The notes under the pieces are model-generated. The model saw only the letters and a list, made by a program, of their open reading frames with translations. It did not search any database and was not told the origin of the DNA. This document shows positions 30,468 through 39,362 of a DNA stretch of 45,232 nucleotides, piece after piece; the first letter of the stretch is position 1, and each line of letters opens with the position of its first letter. Source of the DNA: Clostridia bacterium (GTDB lineage Bacteria > Bacillota > Clostridia > Oscillospirales > Acutalibacteraceae); the NCBI GenBank assembly GCA_017380615.1, contig JAFODQ010000007.1, positions 1 through 45,232 on the forward strand. Direction: 5' to 3'. The translations under genes and the position numbers were made by a program.

Positions 30468-31892
30468 TCAGCCCTTAAGAACTTCCTTGTACATTCTGAT
30501 GTAATCGTTTGCTGATTTGCCCCAGCTGTTGTCGCTATCCATTGCGCGTTTCACGAGGATTGCCCAACCCTCCTTGTCCTGATAGCCTTCAACTGCACGG
30601 CGGATAGCATGAAGCATCTCATGTGCATTGTAGGAGGAGAAGACAAAGCCATTACCTTCGTTATCGCCACTGTCACGAACAGAGTCACGAAGACCACCTG
30701 TTTCACGGACAATGGGGATTGTTCCGTAACGCAGAGCAACCATCTGCGAGAGACCACAGGGCTCACTCTTTGAAGGCATAAGGAACAAATCTGCACCTGC
30801 ATAGATTTTTCTTGCAAGGTCGGGCACAAAGCCAAGGCAAAGTCCAACCTGCTCGGGATATCGCTGAGCAAGACCACGGAAGAACTCTTCATACTGGTGG
30901 TCACCTGATCCAAGGACAACAAGCTGAATATCTGTTGTGGCAAGAAGCTCATCAAGCACAGCCTTGCAAAGGTCAAGACCCTTGTGAGAAACGAGTCTTG
31001 TAACCATACCCATAACAGGAGTATCACTCTTCTCCGGAAGCCCTAAAAGCTTCTGGAGTTCTCTTTTATTTACATATTTACCACGAACATTGTCTGCTGT
31101 GTAGTTTTTGAAAATATCCTTATCAGCTTCGGGATCATAGTTAATAACATCAATACCGTTAAGAATGCCCCTGAGCTTATATGAGCGCTCCTTGAGAATG
31201 GGGTCAAGACCATGAGAATACCACGGATCAAGAATCTCTTTTGCGTATGAGGGGCTTACTGTTGTTACAGCGTTTGCACACTCAATGCCACCCTTCATAA
31301 GGTTAACAGCACCATCAAATTCAAGAAGGCTTCTGTGTGCGTGGTCGATACCCACAACATTGTCAATAAGCTCATCACCATAAACACCCTGATACTGAAT
31401 GTTATGAATGGTGAAAACAGTTTTTATGTTTTCGTAGCCCGGTCTCTCTGCATAGATTGTGCTGTAATAAACAGGTGTTAATGCCGTCTGCCAATCATTG
31501 CAATGAATGATATCAGGCTTGAAATCAATGTGAGGAAGCATTTCAAGAATTGCTCTTGAGAAGAATGCAAATCTTTCTGCATCATCGTAATAGCCATAGA
31601 GAGTGTCTCTCTTGAAATAATACTGATTATCAAGAAGGTAGTAGATTACCCCACCACTTTTTGCTTCAAAAATTCCACAATATTGTCTGCGCCATGCAAC
31701 AGGCACACAAATGCTTGTGACGAATTTCATTGTATCCTTGAGCTCCTGCTTGATTCCGTCATAAAGAGGCATAACAACTCTGCAGCCCACAAGACGTTTT
31801 CTCAACGCCTGAGGAAGAGAGCCTGCAACATCGCCCAAGCCACCACTTGCAATAAAGGGCAACGCTTCACTTGCTGCATATAAAACTTTCAT
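30468..31892 (-). CDS. glgA: Glycogen synthase (ADP-glucose type)
   Basis: A 474-aa GT5 glycosyltransferase. The N-terminal ADP-glucose site KxGGL appears as ASGGLGDVAGSLPQALR. FTIHNIQYQGVYG and the C-terminal PSKSEPCGLSQMVALRYGTI with the conserved glutamate complete the pattern. It extends alpha-1,4-glucan chains from ADP-glucose made by GlgC/GlgD. Last gene of the operon glgB-glgC-glgD-x-glgA. ATG 31892 follows AAAGGAG. It ends back-to-back with the XRE gene. Confidence 0.95.
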   Translation of the reverse strand: MKVLYAASEALPFIASGGLGDVAGSLPQALRKRLVGCRVVMPLYDGIKQELKDTMKFVTSICVPVAWRRQYCGIFEAKSGGVIYYLLDNQYYFKRDTLYGYYDDAERFAFFSRAILEMLPHIDFKPDIIHCNDWQTALTPVYYSTIYAERPGYENIKTVFTIHNIQYQGVYGDELIDNVVGIDHAHRSLLEFDGAVNLMKGGIECANAVTTVSPSYAKEILDPWYSHGLDPILKERSYKLRGILNGIDVINYDPEADKDIFKNYTADNVRGKYVNKRELQKLLGLPEKSDTPVMGMVTRLVSHKGLDLCKAVLDELLATTDIQLVVLGSGDHQYEEFFRGLAQRYPEQVGLCLGFVPDLARKIYAGADLFLMPSKSEPCGLSQMVALRYGTIPIVRETGGLRDSVRDSGDNEGNGFVFSSYNAHEMLHAIRRAVEGYQDKEGWAILVKRAMDSDNSWGKSANDYIRMYKEVLKG

Positions 31893-31917
31893 AATAAATC
31901 TCCTTTAAAATTACCCG

Positions 31918-32433
31918 TTATGAAAAACTTCTGTATAAATCGGCAATGGTGTTATAGAAGCCTGACGAGAAGAAAACAATCAGAATGATTATACCAAGAA
32001 TTATAGGTATTGCAATTTCGCACACTGTCTTGATAAGATATGCTCTCTTCATGGCAACAAGCTGCTTCTCAAGCTTCTCCACCCTTTCTGCGAGCTCCTG
32101 GATGGTGCTCTCATTAGCAGAACCATCTGCACACTTACCTCTTACAGGAGGATAATATTTTACCTCTGCACTCTGCAGGGGCTCTTGTGCCTGCGCACCG
32201 TATTTATTCATGATTTCGCGCAATGCCGTATGAACATCTGCTTCGCGATCAGGCACATCCTTTTCCACAACAGCACTCAGCCACTTTAGCTGAGAGCTGT
32301 TAATTTCATCATTGCCGAGACTCTTAAGCTGTCTGTGGCAGAAGGAGCAGACCTTCTTGTCAAGTGTACCGATACGACATTCAACAAAATCAAGATCATC
32401 TGTTTTGCAGCCACAAATCTGACATACAGCCAT
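31918..32433 (-). CDS. Zinc-ribbon, coiled-coil, single-membrane-span protein inside the glycogen operon
   Basis: A 171-aa protein, not recognised. The N-terminus has two CxxC pairs, CQICGC and CSFCHRQL, forming a likely zinc ribbon. A helical linker with a coiled coil follows (IQELAERVEKLEKQLVAMKR, about 110-130). A single membrane segment lies near the end (AIPIILGIIILIVFFSSG, about 141-158). It sits 17 bases after glgD and 25 before glgA, so it is cotranscribed and probably tethers something to the membrane or regulates glycogen synthesis. ATG 32433 follows GGAGGTG; the GTG at 32439 overlaps that site. Confidence 0.8.
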   Translation of the reverse strand: MAVCQICGCKTDDLDFVECRIGTLDKKVCSFCHRQLKSLGNDEINSSQLKWLSAVVEKDVPDREADVHTALREIMNKYGAQAQEPLQSAEVKYYPPVRGKCADGSANESTIQELAERVEKLEKQLVAMKRAYLIKTVCEIAIPIILGIIILIVFFSSGFYNTIADLYRSFS

Positions 32434-32450
32434 AGTCACACCTCCAAAAA

Positions 32451-33563
32451 TCAGATAACGATTTCCTTGCCCACAAACAATGGATAATTCTTGTCACCTG
32501 AAAGCACCTTCTTAGGTGTTATTACTGTGTTTTTATCCATAACCACACAATTGAGCTTTGCGTCCTCGCCAACAAAAGCATCCTGCATAAGGATTGAGTT
32601 TTCAACGACTGCACCCTTTGCAACTCTTGCACCACGGAAGATAATGCTGTTTTTAACTGTGCCCTCAATAAGACAACCGTCTGCAATGAGTGAATTCTTA
32701 CAGCTTGATGAAACACCGTAAACAACAGGCATATCATCACGAACCTTTGTATAGACAGGACTGTCACTCTTGAAAAGTGCTTTTCTTGCAGACTTCTCAA
32801 GAAGCTCCATATTAGCAGCAAAATATGTGTTCATGCTGTCAATTGTGCAATTCCACTCTTCAATCTTGTAGCCATAAATGTTAAGTGTGTTAACATTCTT
32901 CTGAATAATATCTTTTTCAAAGCTTGTGTAAGCATAGCTTTGAGCATCACCGATAAGTCTCTCAAGAAGAGCCTTTCTGATAAGCACAACATTTGCAATG
33001 TAGCTAACATCAGAGGCTGTTTTAACATCAATGCCCACACTTGTGATTTTTGAATCACCATCCACCTCAATAACAGCCTGATTCTGCAATTTGGGAAGCT
33101 GACCGTAGCAATAGCCCATTGTAATATCAGCATTTTTCTTTGAATGGAAATCAAAAAGCTTTGACAAATCCATATTACAAACAAAGTTTGCATCCATAAG
33201 AAGGACATACTCCTGCTTTGAGTGAGAAATAAAGTCCATGATTCTGTAAAGAGAATCTATTCTGTTTGAGGAATCAGCAGTTGTGGGAGTAAAGGGAGGG
33301 AGCATTGTGAGTCCGTCAACCTTTCTTGAAAGATCCCATGGTCTGCCACTGCCGATATGGTCCATAAGTGAACGGAAATTGCTGTTTGCAATAACACCAA
33401 CCTTTGTGATACCACAGTTAACCATATTTGAAAGAGGGAAGTCTATGAGACGATATCTGCCGCCGAAGGGCACAGAGCCCATTGTGCGTCTTGCAGTGAG
33501 TGCCTCAAGACATGCATCATAAGAATTTGAATAAACTATACCAAGAACATTTTTGGGCATCAT
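32451..33563 (-). CDS. glgD: GlgD, ADP-glucose pyrophosphorylase regulatory-type subunit
   Basis: A 370-aa protein of the nucleotidyltransferase plus left-handed beta-helix type. [20 protein letters not shown] is conserved with GlgC, but the N-terminal GGxGxRL nucleotide loop is replaced by [15 protein letters not shown]. This is the mark of GlgD, which forms a heterotetramer with GlgC and is often catalytically weak. Its start overlaps the glgC stop (ATGA-type). A hexapeptide-like C-terminal domain follows ([20 protein letters not shown]). Confidence 0.93.
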   Translation of the reverse strand: MMPKNVLGIVYSNSYDACLEALTARRTMGSVPFGGRYRLIDFPLSNMVNCGITKVGVIANSNFRSLMDHIGSGRPWDLSRKVDGLTMLPPFTPTTADSSNRIDSLYRIMDFISHSKQEYVLLMDANFVCNMDLSKLFDFHSKKNADITMGYCYGQLPKLQNQAVIEVDGDSKITSVGIDVKTASDVSYIANVVLIRKALLERLIGDAQSYAYTSFEKDIIQKNVNTLNIYGYKIEEWNCTIDSMNTYFAANMELLEKSARKALFKSDSPVYTKVRDDMPVVYGVSSSCKNSLIADGCLIEGTVKNSIIFRGARVAKGAVVENSILMQDAFVGEDAKLNCVVMDKNTVITPKKVLSGDKNYPLFVGKEIVI

Positions 33564-34780
33564 ACGGTTTCACCCTCCTTAACATCTTCTGAAATCATTG
33601 ACTGTGCTTTAACCACAGCATTTTTGCCAACAGTAACATTGGGACCAACAACACTTACGCCCCACTTCTCAAGATCTGCACATTTCTCAGGATTTTCACC
33701 AACAACTGCACCCTCCTCAATGACTGCATTTTCTGCAACCATTGCATACTGCACAACTGCACCCTTCTTGATAACGGCACCCGGCATAACAATTGAATAA
33801 TCAACGAAAGCTCCCTCTTCAACAGTTACATCGGAGAAGAGAACCGAATAATCAATCTTACCTTCAATGTCACTACCTGCTGTTACAATTGAATTTTCAA
33901 CAACAGCACTGTCTGCAATGTACTGAGGGGCACTGTTTGCACCTCTGCCATAGATTTTCCAGGTTGTGTCGCTCAAATCAATGTTCACCTTCGGATTGAG
34001 AAGGTCAAGGTTCGCTTCCCAAAGGGAGTCGATTGTGCCCACATCCTTCCAATAGCCGTCGAAGCCATAAGCGAAGAGACGCTCACCTGCTTCGTGCATT
34101 GCAGGAATCACATTTTTACCAAAGTCGTTTGATGAAGCAGGATCATTTTCATCCTCAATAAGATACTTGCGAAGCTTATCCCAGGTGAACATATAAACAC
34201 CCATGGAAGCCTTGTTGCTCTTTGGATTCTTTGGCTTCTCTTCAAAGGCTGTGATTCTTCCGTCACCATCTGTGAACATAAGACCGAAACGGGATGCCTC
34301 CTCCCACGGAACCTCAAGCATTGCGATTGTGCAGGCTGCGTCCTTTTCCTTGTGGAACTGAAGCATTTTTGCATAATCCATCTTATAGATGTGGTCACCT
34401 GAAAGGATTGCAACATATTCAGGGTTATACCTGTCAATAAACTGAATGTTCTGATAGATAGCGTTTGCTGTGCCCTTATACCACTCTGTGCCCTCAATCT
34501 GCTGATAAGGTGAGAGAATATGCACACCACCGTCGGCACGGTCAAGGTCCCATGGACCACCGTTTCCGATATAGCCATTCAGCTCAAGAGGCTGATACTG
34601 TGTAAGAACACCAACTGTATAAATACCCGAATTCACACAGTTAGAAAGAGGGAAATCAATAATTCTGTACTTACCACCGTAAGGAACAGCAGGTTTTGCA
34701 ATGTTCTTTGTAAGAACGCCAAGACGGGAGCCCTGACCACCGGCAAGAAGCATTGCTATACATTCTGTCTTTTTTGCCAT
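33560..34780 (-). CDS. glgC: Glucose-1-phosphate adenylyltransferase, catalytic subunit
   Basis: A 406-aa protein. [20 protein letters not shown] is the nucleotide-binding loop, [16 protein letters not shown] the glucose-phosphate-side signature, and [12 protein letters not shown] the metal aspartate region. A left-handed beta-helix domain ends the protein. It makes ADP-glucose from ATP and glucose-1-phosphate, the committed step of glycogen synthesis. ATG 34780 is chosen; the GTG at 34789 lies almost on the AAAGGA site. Second gene of the operon, 41 bases after glgB. Confidence 0.95.
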   Translation of the reverse strand: MAKKTECIAMLLAGGQGSRLGVLTKNIAKPAVPYGGKYRIIDFPLSNCVNSGIYTVGVLTQYQPLELNGYIGNGGPWDLDRADGGVHILSPYQQIEGTEWYKGTANAIYQNIQFIDRYNPEYVAILSGDHIYKMDYAKMLQFHKEKDAACTIAMLEVPWEEASRFGLMFTDGDGRITAFEEKPKNPKSNKASMGVYMFTWDKLRKYLIEDENDPASSNDFGKNVIPAMHEAGERLFAYGFDGYWKDVGTIDSLWEANLDLLNPKVNIDLSDTTWKIYGRGANSAPQYIADSAVVENSIVTAGSDIEGKIDYSVLFSDVTVEEGAFVDYSIVMPGAVIKKGAVVQYAMVAENAVIEEGAVVGENPEKCADLEKWGVSVVGPNVTVGKNAVVKAQSMISEDVKEGETV

Positions 34781-34821
34781 TGTTGTCACTTTCCTTTACT
34801 ATATAAATTTGAAATTAAAAC

Positions 34822-36720
34822 TTATTTATCCGTCTTCACGGGTCTGAGGTAAATTGTGGACATTGCAGGAAGCTTCATTTCAATGAAATGCTCATAACCA
34901 TGCATCGGACCTTCCTTTACCTTATATGTTTTCTTCAGTCTTTCACCACTACCACCGAATTTCTTTGAATCAGTGTTGAAAACAATCTCATAGGCAGCTG
35001 CATCGGGAACACCAATTTTGTAATTTTCTCTCATAACGGGAGTGAAGTTACAAACTGCAACAAGCTTTTCATCATTTTCATCGTTACGCACAAAGGCGAT
35101 TACCGAATTATCCTTATCATCACTGACTATCCAGTTAAAGCCCTCCCAGCTGTAGTCAACCTGCCACAGTGGAGCGTTTGATTTATAGAACTTGTTAAGG
35201 GCTCTGACATAATCCTGAAGAAGAACATGCATTTCATAGTCAAGAAGAATCCAATCAAGACCCTTTTTGTAGTCCCACTCAATAAACTGACCAAATTCTG
35301 TGCCCATAAACAAAAGCTTCTTGCCCGGGTGAGCATACATATAACCAAGGAATGCTCTCACCCCTGCGAACTTCTCGTTATAATTTCCGGGAATCTTGTT
35401 TATAAGAGAGCACTTCCCGTGAACAACCTCATCGTGGGAGATAGGAAGCACAAAATTTTCCGAAAATGCATAGAAGAAAGAGAATGTTATTAAATCGTGG
35501 TTATACTTTTTATGAATACCGTCAAGGGAAAAATACCGGAGAATGTCATTCATCCAACCCATGTTCCACTTGAAGTTATATCCGAGACCACCCATAAACA
35601 CGGGCTTTGAAACCATGGGCCACGCTGTGCTTTCCTCGGCAATCATCATAATGTCACCGTGCTTTTCGAAAACAGCCTCGTTGAGATTCTTCATAAAAGC
35701 AATTGCCTCAAGATTCTCGTTGCCGCCATTTTCATTTGATACCCACTGACCATCTTCTCTGCCATAGTCAAGATAAAGCATTGATGCCACAGCATCTACC
35801 CTGAGACCGTCTATGTGGTACTCATCAAACCAGAAGAGTGCGTTTGAAATGAGGAAGGATTGCACCTCATTTCTGCCATAGTCAAACACCTTGGTGCCCC
35901 ACTGAAGATGCTCGCCCTTGCGTGGGTCTGCATATTCATAGCAGGCTTCCCCGTCAAATTCTGCAAGACCGTGTGCATCCTTGGGGAAATGGGCAGGCAC
36001 CCAATCCACAATAACACCAATTCCTGCCTTGTGACACTCATCCACAAAATATTTAAAATCATCGGGTGTTCCATATCGCGAGGTCACAGCAAAATAACCT
36101 GTCACCTGATAACCCCAGGAGCCATCAAAGGGATGCTCTGCAACGGGCAGCACCTCAATGTGAGTGTAGCCCATGTCCTTCACATAGCTCACAAGCTCCT
36201 TTGCCATATCACGATAGCTGAGAGTGTTTCCGTCTTCATATATACGCCAGGAGCCAAGATGAACCTCATATATGTTCACAGGAGCTTTATACACTGACCC
36301 GTTCTTTCTTTTCCTGAGCCATCCTGTGTCACGCCATTTATAATTGCTTTCAAAAATCTTTGAGGCTGTGCCCGGTCTTGTCTCGGCATGAACTGCATAA
36401 GGGTCTGCTTTGTAATGCTTAAAGCCATCTGACCCGTGAATAAGAAATTTATAAGAATCAAAATTCTTTACATTCTCGGCGTAGCACTCCCACACGCCAC
36501 CATCATTAAGACGGTAGAGGGGGCAGGCTTCTTCATCCCAACTATTGAATTCACCTACAAGGTACACCGCCCGGGCGTGAGGCGCCCACACTCTGAAAAC
36601 AAACTTATTCTCTTCAACCCTGTGCGCACCTAAAAACTCCTGTGCCTTGAAGTTTCGTCCCTGATGAAATACATACAGAGGAAAATCACTGTAATTGCTC
36701 TGCTCGATTTTCTTTTCCAC
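34822..36720 (-). CDS. glgB: 1,4-alpha-glucan branching enzyme
   Basis: A 632-aa GH13 enzyme. An N-terminal CBM48 domain (FRVWAPHARAVYLVGEFNSW) precedes the catalytic barrel with DGLRVDAVASMLYLDYGR (nucleophile aspartate), MIAEESTAWP (acid/base glutamate) and PISHDEVVHGKCSL (transition-state aspartate). It introduces alpha-1,6 branches into glycogen. The start is GTG at 36720, with GGTGGTGA upstream. First gene of the glycogen operon under the promoter at 36757-36785. Confidence 0.95.
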   Translation of the reverse strand: MEKKIEQSNYSDFPLYVFHQGRNFKAQEFLGAHRVEENKFVFRVWAPHARAVYLVGEFNSWDEEACPLYRLNDGGVWECYAENVKNFDSYKFLIHGSDGFKHYKADPYAVHAETRPGTASKIFESNYKWRDTGWLRKRKNGSVYKAPVNIYEVHLGSWRIYEDGNTLSYRDMAKELVSYVKDMGYTHIEVLPVAEHPFDGSWGYQVTGYFAVTSRYGTPDDFKYFVDECHKAGIGVIVDWVPAHFPKDAHGLAEFDGEACYEYADPRKGEHLQWGTKVFDYGRNEVQSFLISNALFWFDEYHIDGLRVDAVASMLYLDYGREDGQWVSNENGGNENLEAIAFMKNLNEAVFEKHGDIMMIAEESTAWPMVSKPVFMGGLGYNFKWNMGWMNDILRYFSLDGIHKKYNHDLITFSFFYAFSENFVLPISHDEVVHGKCSLINKIPGNYNEKFAGVRAFLGYMYAHPGKKLLFMGTEFGQFIEWDYKKGLDWILLDYEMHVLLQDYVRALNKFYKSNAPLWQVDYSWEGFNWIVSDDKDNSVIAFVRNDENDEKLVAVCNFTPVMRENYKIGVPDAAAYEIVFNTDSKKFGGSGERLKKTYKVKEGPMHGYEHFIEMKLPAMSTIYLRPVKTDK

Positions 36721-36756
36721 TTCCCGTCACCACCAAAATTATTTTAAATCACTTTA

Positions 36757-36785
36757 ATGATATCAAAATTCACATCCATTTTCAA
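36757..36785 (-). promoter_or_regulatory. Promoter of the glycogen operon
   Basis: Minus strand TTGAAA (36785-36780), 17 bases, TATCAT (36762-36757), about 37 bases before glgB. The rest of the 36786-37031 stretch is AT-rich, with one loose inverted pair TGTTTAC/GTAAACA (36900-36906 and 36949-36955) and no gene. Confidence 0.6.
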
Positions 36786-37031
36786 TACTTTTTAATATAC
36801 TTTGTTCAAACTGATATTAAAATTTACTACATCCTTTTGTTTACTTTGCACAACCATTCCGACAAAAACAACAATTAAATAACATTATGTTTTGTGAAAT
36901 GTTTACCCTTCGATTCATTTCGAGTCTCATCGATTTATTTAATAAAATGTAAACAATGTAAAAATTAGTGTTATATTTCTTTTTTGTAATAATAAAACGC
37001 CGATTCGTGGTAATATATATCAAGTGCAAAA

Positions 37032-37043
37032 TTAAACGTTTAA
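37032..37043. promoter_or_regulatory. Probable autoregulatory operator of the MarR gene
   Basis: A perfect 12-bp palindrome TTAAACGTTTAA lies 7 bases before the GGAGGAG ribosome binding site of the MarR gene. MarR proteins bind such short palindromes near their own promoter. Confidence 0.55.
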
Positions 37044-37065
37044 CTATTTTGGAGGAGAACACAAA

Positions 37066-37551
37066 ATGGAGCTTCGTGAGCTGGTGCATGAGCTGATTTC
37101 CTTATCAATCATTCACCGTTATCACATCACAAAATCGGCGTTGTCTGTCGGACTTTATTTCGGGCAACCCAATATGCTTGAATATGTTATTGAGCACGAT
37201 TCCTGCACACAAAAAGAAATTGCAAAGGCAACACACGTAACACCTGCAAGTGCAGCAATCTCTCTTAAAAGAATGGAGAAATCAGGGCTCATTACCCGAA
37301 GGCACGACGAGAAGGACCCTCGTAAAAACCTGATTTCTGTCACAGAAAAAGGAATTGCATCATTACAGGAATTCCGTAAAATCTGTGACACCACAGATGA
37401 AAACATGTTCAAGGGCTTTTCTGAAGAGGACTGTCAGCTACTGCACAGCCTTCTTGTAAGGCTTCACGAAAACCTTGATTCCCAATCCCTATCAAAGGAA
37501 GAAATATGCAGCCTTTTGCAAAAGGCAAAAGAAAAGGAGGAGCAGCAATGA
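37066..37551 (+). CDS. MarR-family transcriptional regulator
   Basis: A 161-aa protein with a winged helix-turn-helix. Regions CTQKEIAKATHVTPASAAIS (recognition helix area) and MEKSGLITRRHDEKDPRKNL (wing with the conserved DxR-type turn) are typical, with N- and C-terminal dimerisation helices. It is translationally coupled (ATGA) to an ABC exporter pair, so it most likely represses that exporter and responds to its substrate. ATG 37066 follows GGAGGAG. A palindrome at 37032-37043 is the likely site. Confidence 0.92.
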   Translation: MELRELVHELISLSIIHRYHITKSALSVGLYFGQPNMLEYVIEHDSCTQKEIAKATHVTPASAAISLKRMEKSGLITRRHDEKDPRKNLISVTEKGIASLQEFRKICDTTDENMFKGFSEEDCQLLHSLLVRLHENLDSQSLSKEEICSLLQKAKEKEEQQ

Positions 37552-39347
37552 TAAAACAACTTCTTTCATATGCTAAAAAATACAGATTTCATGCAATAAT
37601 GTCACCCTTATGCATTATTTTTGAGGTGCTTATTGAGGTTACGATACCACTGCTTATGTCTGTGATTGTGGACTGTGGCATTCAGGGGCAGTCTCTTACG
37701 CAGAAGGAAAGCTTTGTTGCAGACATTCTCATTTCTTTAGGCTTCGGCAACAAAGAGGGTGTTGACCTTATTATTGCAACAGGTGGCTTGATGCTTGGTC
37801 TTGCATGCATCTCACTTCTGTGTGGTGCAAGTGCTGCATATTTTGCTTCAAAGGCAGGTATGGGCTTCGGTGCAGAGCTGAGAAAGGGCATCTTCAACAA
37901 GGTGCAGAGCTTCTCATTTTCAAATGTGGATAAATTCTCCACAGGCTCAATCATCACAAGAATGACAACAGATGTAAATATGATGCAGATGGCGTTTATG
38001 ATGGCTTTGAGAATGGTCATCCGTTCCCCTCTTATGTTCATTATGGCAATTTCCATGGCATTCTCCATCAACAAAAAGCTTTCGCTTGTTTTCATTTGCA
38101 TTGCACCTGTAATGTTTGCTCTTATTCTCATTATCGGCTCTGCAGCCCACAAGAGATTTACAAGAATGTTCAAGAAATACGACAAATTCAACTCCTCAAT
38201 TCAGGAAAATCTCATCGCAGCAAGAGTTGTTAAGGCATTTGTCAGAGCAAAGCACGAAAAAGAAAAATTCAGCATTTCCAACAACGAGCTCAGAGATGCC
38301 TCAATCTTTGCCGAAAAGCTGATTATCCTCAACGGCCCGATTATGACAGTCTCCATCTACTTGTGCATAATCCTTGTTTTGTGGATTGGTGCACAACTGA
38401 TTCTTGGTGGTTCAATGCTGTTGGGTGATTTAATGAGCTTTGTTACCTACATTCAGCAGATATTTATGTCTCTTATGATTATCTCAATGATATTTGTTTT
38501 GTCTGTTATGGCGAAGGCTTCGATGACACGAATCAGCGAGGTGCTTTCAGAGGAGCCACACATAAATGACAACAATTCAAATGACTCACTCACTGTTGAG
38601 GACGGCAGCATTGAATTCAGAAATGTCTGCTTCAAATACAGCAAGGATGCTGAAAACAATGTGCTCAAGGATATCAATCTCACCATCAATTCAGGCGAAA
38701 CAATCGGTATTCTCGGTGGCACGGGCTCTGCAAAGACCTCCTTTGTCCAGCTCATTCCCCGTCTTTACGATGTAACCGAAGGTCAGGTGCTCGTTGGTGG
38801 CAGAGATGTCCGTGAATATTCTCTGGAACACCTGAGAAACAGTGTTTCCATGGTGCTTCAGACAAACCTTCTTTTCTCGGGCACAATTGAAGAAAATCTT
38901 CGTTGGGGCAACGAAAATGCAACAATGGAGCAAATCCGTAACGCTGCAAAAATTGCTCAGGCAGATGAATTTGTTATGAGCTTTCCCGACGGATACAACA
39001 CCGATCTTGGTCAGGGTGGCGTCAATGTTTCCGGTGGACAGAAGCAGAGGCTTTGCATTGCAAGGGCAATTCTCAAAGAGCCAAAGGTGCTTATTCTCGA
39101 TGATTCCACAAGTGCTGTTGACACAGCAACAGACGGAAAAATCCGTGAGGGTATGAAAAATCTTCTCCCCGACACCACAAAAATTATAATTGCTCAGCGA
39201 ATAAATTCCATTCAGCACGCAGACAAAATTGTGGTGCTCGATGATGGAAAAATAAATGATATCGGCACACACGATGAATTGCTTCAGCGCAACGAAATAT
39301 ATAAAGAAGTATATGTTTCACAGCAGGAAAGCAAAATGGAACAATAA
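37548..39347 (+). CDS. ABC exporter half-transporter, subunit with degenerate ATPase site
   Basis: A 599-aa protein: six-helix membrane domain (about 1-320) followed by an ATPase domain (about 345-599). Walker A is GGTGSAKTS (390-398), with alanine where glycine is usual. The signature is VSGGQKQR. Walker B is LILDDS, with aspartate in place of the catalytic glutamate. The partner at 39363 has canonical motifs, so the pair forms an asymmetric heterodimer. Start ATG 37548 follows AAGGAGG and overlaps the MarR stop; the upstream frame from 37506 is inside the MarR gene. It probably exports a drug, lipid or peptide. Confidence 0.92.
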   Translation: MIKQLLSYAKKYRFHAIMSPLCIIFEVLIEVTIPLLMSVIVDCGIQGQSLTQKESFVADILISLGFGNKEGVDLIIATGGLMLGLACISLLCGASAAYFASKAGMGFGAELRKGIFNKVQSFSFSNVDKFSTGSIITRMTTDVNMMQMAFMMALRMVIRSPLMFIMAISMAFSINKKLSLVFICIAPVMFALILIIGSAAHKRFTRMFKKYDKFNSSIQENLIAARVVKAFVRAKHEKEKFSISNNELRDASIFAEKLIILNGPIMTVSIYLCIILVLWIGAQLILGGSMLLGDLMSFVTYIQQIFMSLMIISMIFVLSVMAKASMTRISEVLSEEPHINDNNSNDSLTVEDGSIEFRNVCFKYSKDAENNVLKDINLTINSGETIGILGGTGSAKTSFVQLIPRLYDVTEGQVLVGGRDVREYSLEHLRNSVSMVLQTNLLFSGTIEENLRWGNENATMEQIRNAAKIAQADEFVMSFPDGYNTDLGQGGVNVSGGQKQRLCIARAILKEPKVLILDDSTSAVDTATDGKIREGMKNLLPDTTKIIIAQRINSIQHADKIVVLDDGKINDIGTHDELLQRNEIYKEVYVSQQESKMEQ

Positions 39348-39362
39348 GAAAGGAGACAGATT

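Noticed and set aside
36786..37031. Possible small RNA or gene upstream of the MarR gene
   Set aside because: AT-rich sequence without a stable hairpin, ribosome binding site or clear promoter-terminator pair. Only a loose inverted pair is visible.
38691..39272. Minus-strand ORF of 193 codons
   Set aside because: It lies wholly antisense to the ATPase domain of the ABC exporter, has no ribosome binding site and is Cys/Phe-rich as expected for an antisense frame.
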